NCBI RefSeq assembly: GCF_021278985.1
Contig: NZ_CP082833.1
Span: forward strand, 1,488,001 to 1,552,000
DNA from: Citrobacter rodentium NBRC 105723 = DSM 16636
GTDB lineage: Bacteria > Pseudomonadota > Gammaproteobacteria > Enterobacterales > Enterobacteriaceae
Reading direction: 5' to 3'
Length of the DNA: 64,000 nt
Position numbers and translations under genes: made by a program. Of this stretch, positions 60,076 through 64,000 are shown in pieces. Position 1 is the first letter of the stretch, and every line of letters starts with the position of its first letter. The notes beneath the pieces were generated by a model. That model was not told the origin of the DNA, searched no databases, and saw only the letters and a list, made by a program, of their open reading frames with translations.

Positions 60076-61106
60076 CTTGCCATACCGAGGCCGACGATAT
60101 TGGCGGCGATGATAATCACCACGCAGCCCAGGCTCAGCACGCTGACGGGACGGCGACCGGCGTTTTTCCACTCTTTCAGCACCAGACCGACGATGCCGCC
60201 GCACAGCACATAGAAGCTCATGTGCAGCATCCAGCTGATGTAATCATACTGCGCCGGAATGCGCGCATGGCCCCAGGCGTAGAAGAAGAACTGGAGATAC
60301 CACATCAGGCCGCCCAGCGCGGAGAGCAGCACGTTGGAGATAATCAGCGGTTTTGCCAGCGAGAAGTCGGCTTTTATCGACAGGTTCTTCACTTTTGCCA
60401 GACGGATAAAGCAGAAGCCGAGGTTAATCAGCGCGCCGCCGCCCATAATAACCACGTAGCTTGGCAACGCGACGTACAGCGGGTCGACGCCCAGCGCGGC
60501 CGCCGCTTCGTGCATCGGTTTTGCGGCGTTCATCGCAAACGACATACCCGCGGAGAAGATGCCGCACATTACCGCCAGCAGCAGACCTTTTTTCAGGTTA
60601 AATTCTTCGGCCCTGATGCCCATTTTGCGCTCTTTGAGCTGTCCCGCGCGGGTGACGATGCCGACGCCAATCAGCGCGACCAGCACGCCCAGCAGGGTCA
60701 TTCGTCCGCCTTCGGTATTGATCAGCACGTCAAAATTGCCGTTGATGATCGGCGTCATTAGCGTACCGACAATCAGCGTAATGCCGATGGCGATGCCAAT
60801 GCCCATCGACATGCCGAGATAGCGCATGGTCAGGCCATAGTTAATGTTGCCGATGCCCCACATCGCGCCGAACAGGAAGACAGGGAGCAGGGTTGAGAGG
60901 TTGAAAGAACTGTAATAGCCCCAGAAGTCCGGTAACAGCATGGCGCTGATGGCCCACGGCAGGATCAGCCACGACACAATCCCGCCAACCGACCACATCG
61001 TTTCCCATGACCATTGTTTGACCTGTTTGAACGGAGCATAGAAACAGGCTGCACTGGCCGCGCCTATCAAATGCCAAAAAATACCCATCGTAATCGCGTT
61101 ACTCAT
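60072..61106 (-). CDS. rhaT: L-rhamnose/H+ symporter
   Basis: RhaT (344 residues) imports L-rhamnose with protons. It has ten hydrophobic segments typical of the drug/metabolite-transporter-like RhaT family, with conserved MGIFWHLIGAASAACFYAPF, GIGNINYGLTMRYLGMSMGIGIAIGITLIVGTLMTPI and QFFFYAWGHARIPAQYDYISWMLHMSFYVLCGG. The start at 61106 (MSNAITMG) is preferred to the GTG at 61109. It converges on rhaR; the stop codons overlap by two bases. Confidence 0.97.
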   Translation of the reverse strand: MSNAITMGIFWHLIGAASAACFYAPFKQVKQWSWETMWSVGGIVSWLILPWAISAMLLPDFWGYYSSFNLSTLLPVFLFGAMWGIGNINYGLTMRYLGMSMGIGIAIGITLIVGTLMTPIINGNFDVLINTEGGRMTLLGVLVALIGVGIVTRAGQLKERKMGIRAEEFNLKKGLLLAVMCGIFSAGMSFAMNAAKPMHEAAAALGVDPLYVALPSYVVIMGGGALINLGFCFIRLAKVKNLSIKADFSLAKPLIISNVLLSALGGLMWYLQFFFYAWGHARIPAQYDYISWMLHMSFYVLCGGIVGLVLKEWKNAGRRPVSVLSLGCVVIIIAANIVGLGMAS

Positions 61107-61298
61107 CACGTCATCCTCATTGTTTTTATCGCCGGTATTACCCCTCCGACGTAATGAGTTTAAAAATTGCGCAGATGATTAACCTTTTGACAATTGCCGC
61201 GGTGGCGGTGTTGATGGCAATCAGATCGTTAAGTGGGTGATTTGGCTCACATAACGAAAAAAGGGCGGCAAAAATATAACCACACAAAAACTACGGCA

Positions 61299-61317
61299 TT
61301 GATAATCATTTTCAATA
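61299..61317. promoter_or_regulatory. Fur box at the sodA promoter
   Basis: TTGATAATCATTTTCAATA matches the 19-bp Fur consensus GATAATGATAATCATTATC in most positions and sits about 80 bases before the sodA start. In E. coli Fur represses sodA here. The rest of the gap to rhaT holds the rhaT and sodA promoters. Confidence 0.8.
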
Positions 61318-61393
61318 TCATTTAATTAACTATAATGAACCAACTGCTTACGCGGCATTAACAACCAGCCGCTCGATAATAATGGAGATGATT

Positions 61394-62014
61394 ATGAGTT
61401 ATACACTGCCATCCCTGCCGTACGCTTACGATGCCCTGGAACCGCACTTCGATAAGCAGACGATGGAAATCCACCACACTAAACACCATCAGACTTATGT
61501 AAACAACGCCAATGCAGCGCTGGAAAGCCTGCCGGAATTCGCCTCTCTGCCGGTGGAAGAGCTGATTACGAAGCTGGATCAGGTGCCTGCCGACAAGAAA
61601 ACCGTCCTGCGCAATAACGCGGGCGGCCACGCTAACCACAGCCTGTTCTGGAAAGGCCTGAAAAAAGGCACGACTCTGCAGGGCGATCTGAAGGCCGCTA
61701 TCGAACGCGATTTCGGTTCCGTTGAGAAATTTAAAGAAGAGTTCGAGAAAGCCGCAGCAACCCGTTTCGGCTCCGGCTGGGCATGGCTGGTGCTGAAAGG
61801 TGATAAACTAGCCGTAGTTTCTACCGCCAACCAGGACTCCCCGCTGATGGGCGAAGCGATCTCTGGCGCATCCGGCTTCCCGATCCTCGGCCTGGACGTG
61901 TGGGAACACGCTTACTACCTGAAATTCCAGAACCGTCGTCCGGACTACATCAAAGAGTTCTGGAACGTGGTGAACTGGGACGAAGCAGCAGCCCGTTTCG
62001 CGGCTAAAAAATAA
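61394..62014 (+). CDS. sodA: Manganese superoxide dismutase
   Basis: SodA (206 residues) converts superoxide to hydrogen peroxide and oxygen in the cytosol. The manganese ligands are His27 (HHTKHHQTYVNNAN region), His82 (NNAGGHANHSLFW), and Asp and His in the C-terminal DVWEHAYYLKFQNRR motif. The start MSYTLPSLPYAYDALEPHFD at 61394 is the known one; four earlier codons are open. It is monocistronic with a Fur box upstream. Confidence 0.98.
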   Translation: MSYTLPSLPYAYDALEPHFDKQTMEIHHTKHHQTYVNNANAALESLPEFASLPVEELITKLDQVPADKKTVLRNNAGGHANHSLFWKGLKKGTTLQGDLKAAIERDFGSVEKFKEEFEKAAATRFGSGWAWLVLKGDKLAVVSTANQDSPLMGEAISGASGFPILGLDVWEHAYYLKFQNRRPDYIKEFWNVVNWDEAAARFAAKK

Positions 62015-62021
62015 GTCAATT

Positions 62022-62053
62022 AGCCGGATGGCGCGAGCGCAATCCGGCCTGCA
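62022..62053. repeat. REP palindrome after sodA
   Basis: GCCGGATGGCGCGAGCGC followed by AATCCGGCC is a REP unit just after the sodA stop. Confidence 0.75.
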
Positions 62054-62065
62054 ATGGCCTGTTTA

Positions 62066-62088
62066 AGCCCGGTAAGCCGGGCTATTTT
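62066..62088. terminator. Terminator after sodA
   Basis: AGCCCGGTAAGCCGGGCT forms a seven-base-pair GC stem followed by ATTTTCATTT. It could serve sodA and, in the other direction, the aldolase gene. Confidence 0.75.
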
Positions 62089-62091
62089 CAT

Positions 62092-62982
62092 TTAGCGGCC
62101 AAATACCTCGTCGATGGTCCGGCACTGTTGTTCATTCAGTTCACCGCCCGCATTGCGCGATACGCCGGTGCAGTAGCCAAACTTCCGCGACACCACCGTT
62201 TTGATGGTGGTGACAAAATCCTCGCCGATGGCGTAAATCGCCATATAGACGCCGATCTTCTGCTGAATCTCCTGTAACGCGGCGAGATCGCCCGCCCGGA
62301 ACGCCTCACGGGCGCTGACAAACAGCTCCGGCATAACGTTGTTCAGCCCGGAGATAATCCCCGCGCCGCCCGCCAGCAGGTTGGGAATGTAATACTCGTC
62401 ATAGCCGGAGAGCACGGCGAAATCGTCACGTACCGCGCGGGTCGCTTGAATCATGCTACGGGTATGCGACTGGCAGTCGACGGTATCTTTAATGCCAGCG
62501 AAATTCGGGAATTCGGCGGCGAGAGTGGCGATCAGCTCCGGCGTTAAATCGCAGCCGGTGCGCGCCGGAAAGTTATAGGCGAACCATTTACCGTCAAGCT
62601 GTTGCCCCAACCGGCGGAAGTAGCTCAACAGCTGTTTTGCCATCTGGCCGTAATAATAGGGCGGCAGTACCATCACCGCGTCGTAACCGGAGCGATACGC
62701 TTCCTGCGCCATCAGCAGCACATCCTGCAAACAGGTGGCGGAGACGTTGGCAACCATCTTCAGCGTGCTCATGGCGCGCGCTTCGCGAATCAACAACAGC
62801 CGCTCTTCAACAGAGAAGGAGGCGAACTCCCCGATACTGCCCATCAGTAAAATCACGTCGATCTTCGCCTCGGTCAGGCGTTGAAGATGCTGCTTCAGCC
62901 CCGCGAGATCGATCTGTCCGTTATGATCCATCGGCGTAATGGAGGGGCACCAGACGCCAGCAAACTGCGTTTGATCTGTCAC
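62092..62982 (-). CDS. DapA/NAL-family aldolase, probably for a 2-keto-3-deoxy sugar acid
   Basis: This 296-residue TIM-barrel protein belongs to the dihydrodipicolinate synthase/N-acetylneuraminate lyase family. The Schiff-base lysine is in FAGIKDTVDCQSHT (about residue 163) and the catalytic Tyr in WFAYNFPARTG (about residue 137). The phosphate- or carboxylate-binding segment is LLMGSIGEFASFSVEER where DapA itself has GTTGE, so it is not DapA. Relatives such as YagE and YjhH cleave 2-keto-3-deoxy sugar acids. A KdgR-like operator at 63001-63015 just upstream supports a role in 2-keto-3-deoxygluconate-type metabolism. In E. coli the neighbour of sodA is the 2-keto-3-deoxygluconate permease kdgT. 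Confidence 0.85.
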   Translation of the reverse strand: MTDQTQFAGVWCPSITPMDHNGQIDLAGLKQHLQRLTEAKIDVILLMGSIGEFASFSVEERLLLIREARAMSTLKMVANVSATCLQDVLLMAQEAYRSGYDAVMVLPPYYYGQMAKQLLSYFRRLGQQLDGKWFAYNFPARTGCDLTPELIATLAAEFPNFAGIKDTVDCQSHTRSMIQATRAVRDDFAVLSGYDEYYIPNLLAGGAGIISGLNNVMPELFVSAREAFRAGDLAALQEIQQKIGVYMAIYAIGEDFVTTIKTVVSRKFGYCTGVSRNAGGELNEQQCRTIDEVFGR

Positions 62983-63000
62983 GTTGTCGACTCCTTATTA

Positions 63001-63015
63001 TGAAATGGCGTTTCA
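63001..63015. promoter_or_regulatory. KdgR-like operator
   Basis: TGAAATGGCGTTTCA, extended by TTA and AAA on the two sides, matches the KdgR consensus (TGAAAC-type inverted repeat with a five-base spacer). It is 18 bases upstream of the aldolase start codon. Confidence 0.6.
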
Positions 63016-63134
63016 AAAACACCTTCATTGATAGCATGTATCCTTCGGCATCATGTGAATCGCGCTCTCATTTTGCGCACCTGAAGTAAAATAATTGTGG
63101 TTAAATAAGGCAAATTATCGGGGAGAGGGAACAG

Positions 63135-63806
63135 ATGCGCTATCCAGTAGAGGTATTTACCGGCAGGATTCAGGACTATGCGGGAAACCGTCCCAGCGCG
63201 ATTGCCAAAATTCAGGTCGATGGCGAGCTGATGCTGACGGAGCGCGGTCTGGAAGGCGACCAGCAGGCGGAGAAGAAAATCCACGGCGGGCCGGATCGCG
63301 CGCTGTGCCACTACCCGCGCGAACATTATGCGTACTGGGCGCGTGAATTCCCCGGACTGGCGGATCGGTTCGCGGCGCCCGCTTTTGGCGAAAACCTGTC
63401 GACGGAAGGGCTGACCGAGGAGAATGTCTTTATCGGTGATATCCTGCGCTGGGGCGAGGCGCTGATTCAGGTGACGCAGCCGCGTTCGCCGTGTCATAAG
63501 CTTAACTTCCATTTCGGCATCAGCGATATGGCAAGCCAGATGCAAAACAGCGGTAAAACCGGCTGGTTGTGCAGCGTGATTGCGCCAGGGAAAGTGTCGA
63601 CCGACGCGCCGCTGGAGCTGATTTCACGCGTCAGCGATGTATCGGTACAGGAAGCGATTGCGATAGCCTGGCATATGCCGTTTGATGATGAGCAGTATCA
63701 CCGTTTGCTGTCGGCGGCCGGGTTGTCGAAAAGCTGGACCAGAACGATGCAGAAGCGCCGTCTGAGCGGCAAAATCGAAGATCAGTCGCGGCGTCTGCGC
63801 GGCTGA
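63135..63806 (+). CDS. yiiM: MOSC-domain protein YiiM
   Basis: YiiM (223 residues) is a MOSC (Moco sulfurase C-terminal) domain protein of the molybdenum hydroxylaminopurine reductase group, thought to handle N-hydroxylated bases as part of a molybdenum cofactor enzyme. The domain contains GDQQAEKKIHGGPDRALCHYPREHYAYW, FGENLSTEGLTEENVFIGDILRWGEALIQVTQPRSPCHKLNFHFG with the conserved Cys that binds molybdenum cofactor. The C terminus is a 3-alpha domain. It is divergent from the aldolase gene. Confidence 0.95.
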   Translation: MRYPVEVFTGRIQDYAGNRPSAIAKIQVDGELMLTERGLEGDQQAEKKIHGGPDRALCHYPREHYAYWAREFPGLADRFAAPAFGENLSTEGLTEENVFIGDILRWGEALIQVTQPRSPCHKLNFHFGISDMASQMQNSGKTGWLCSVIAPGKVSTDAPLELISRVSDVSVQEAIAIAWHMPFDDEQYHRLLSAAGLSKSWTRTMQKRRLSGKIEDQSRRLRG

Positions 63807-63836
63807 CGGAGCAGGCAAGGGAGAAATATCACCCGG

Positions 63837-63999
63837 CCGCCATCCGGTGCTATTTGCCTGATGGCGCTGCGCTTATCAGGCCTGTGGGCGGTGCGCTTAA
63901 CGGGGTTGCGGTTGTAGGCCGGATAAGGCGGAACGCCGCCATCCGGCGCTATTTGCCTGATGGCGCTACGCTTATCAGGCCTACGGGCGGTGCGCTTAA
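63837..63999. repeat. Tandem BIME/REP cluster at the right edge
   Basis: A 64-bp block at 63837-63900 is repeated with four differences at 63936-63999, a 99-base period. Each block contains REP hairpins (GCCTGATGGCGCTRCGC..TTATCAGGCC) and the tail GGGCGGTGCGCTTAA. A reverse REP (TAGGCCGGATAAGGCGG..CATCCGGC) lies between them. The array may continue past the window. Confidence 0.85.
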
Positions 64000-64000
64000 T

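Overview
The window is enterobacterial chromosome. Gene order (spf, yihA, csrC, yihI, hemN, glnGLA, typA, the yih sulfoquinovose cluster, yihX, yihY, dtd, fabY, fdhE, fdoIHG, fdhD, the rha locus, sodA, yiiM) matches the polA-to-cpx side of the Escherichia/Citrobacter/Salmonella backbone, and most proteins have the length of their E. coli counterparts. A gene for the type III effector NleD (HELLH zinc protease of attaching/effacing pathogens) and an intact IS66-family element make Citrobacter rodentium the most likely source. This is an inference from content, not a database match.

Layout. 1-8.4 kb: small RNAs Spot 42 and CsrC, GTPase YihA, YihI, oxygen-independent haem synthesis (HemN), the small protein YshB, and the nitrogen-control operon glnALG with its NtrC sites and sigma-54 promoter. 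8.4-10.3 kb: typA/bipA. 10.3-25 kb: a sulfoquinovose (sulfoglycolysis) locus. Its eight-gene minus-strand operon (yihU, yihT, yihS, yihR, a TauE-like exporter, yihQ, yihP, yihO) diverges from yihV and yihW. A 2,699-bp IS66-family element with an 8-bp target duplication has landed in codons 12-14 of the TauE-like gene, upstream of yihQ, yihP and yihO. 25-28.3 kb: a lineage-specific autotransporter. 28.4-31.3 kb: yihX, yihY, dtd, fabY. 31.3-35.1 kb: an esterase gene, a composite mobile unit and a CopG/PIN toxin-antitoxin pair. The mobile unit is bounded by about 22-bp inverted repeats and an 8-bp duplication (ATGTATAT) and contains both an ISL3-family transposase and nleD, so the effector is a passenger gene of an insertion sequence. 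35.1-42 kb: formate dehydrogenase-O (fdoGHI, with an in-frame UGA selenocysteine codon) and its maturation genes fdhE and fdhD.

42.1-49 kb: a small secreted DUF1471 protein, then a carbohydrate system consisting of mannose-family PTS subunits IIA, IIB, IIC and IID, a GH88 unsaturated glucuronyl hydrolase, and a LevR-like sigma-54 activator. A perfect -24/-12 promoter lies in front of the IIA gene. TTCGACACT-type repeats occur both upstream of that promoter and in front of the regulator gene. The likely substrate is an unsaturated uronide disaccharide such as those from glycosaminoglycans. 49.1-52.5 kb: an AzlCD exporter pair divergent from an XRE-cupin regulator, then an outer-membrane porin with a coiled-coil N terminus. 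52.6-61.1 kb: the L-rhamnose locus (rhaM, fucO-like, rhaD, rhaA, rhaB, rhaS, rhaR, rhaT). 61.3-64 kb: sodA, a DapA-family aldolase with a KdgR-like operator, yiiM, and REP-type repeats running off the right edge.

REP/BIME palindromes mark many gene boundaries. The most interesting items are the nleD-carrying ISL3 unit, the IS-split TauE-like gene in the sulfoquinovose operon, the GH88/PTS/LevR system, and the unexplained small open frame in front of hemN.
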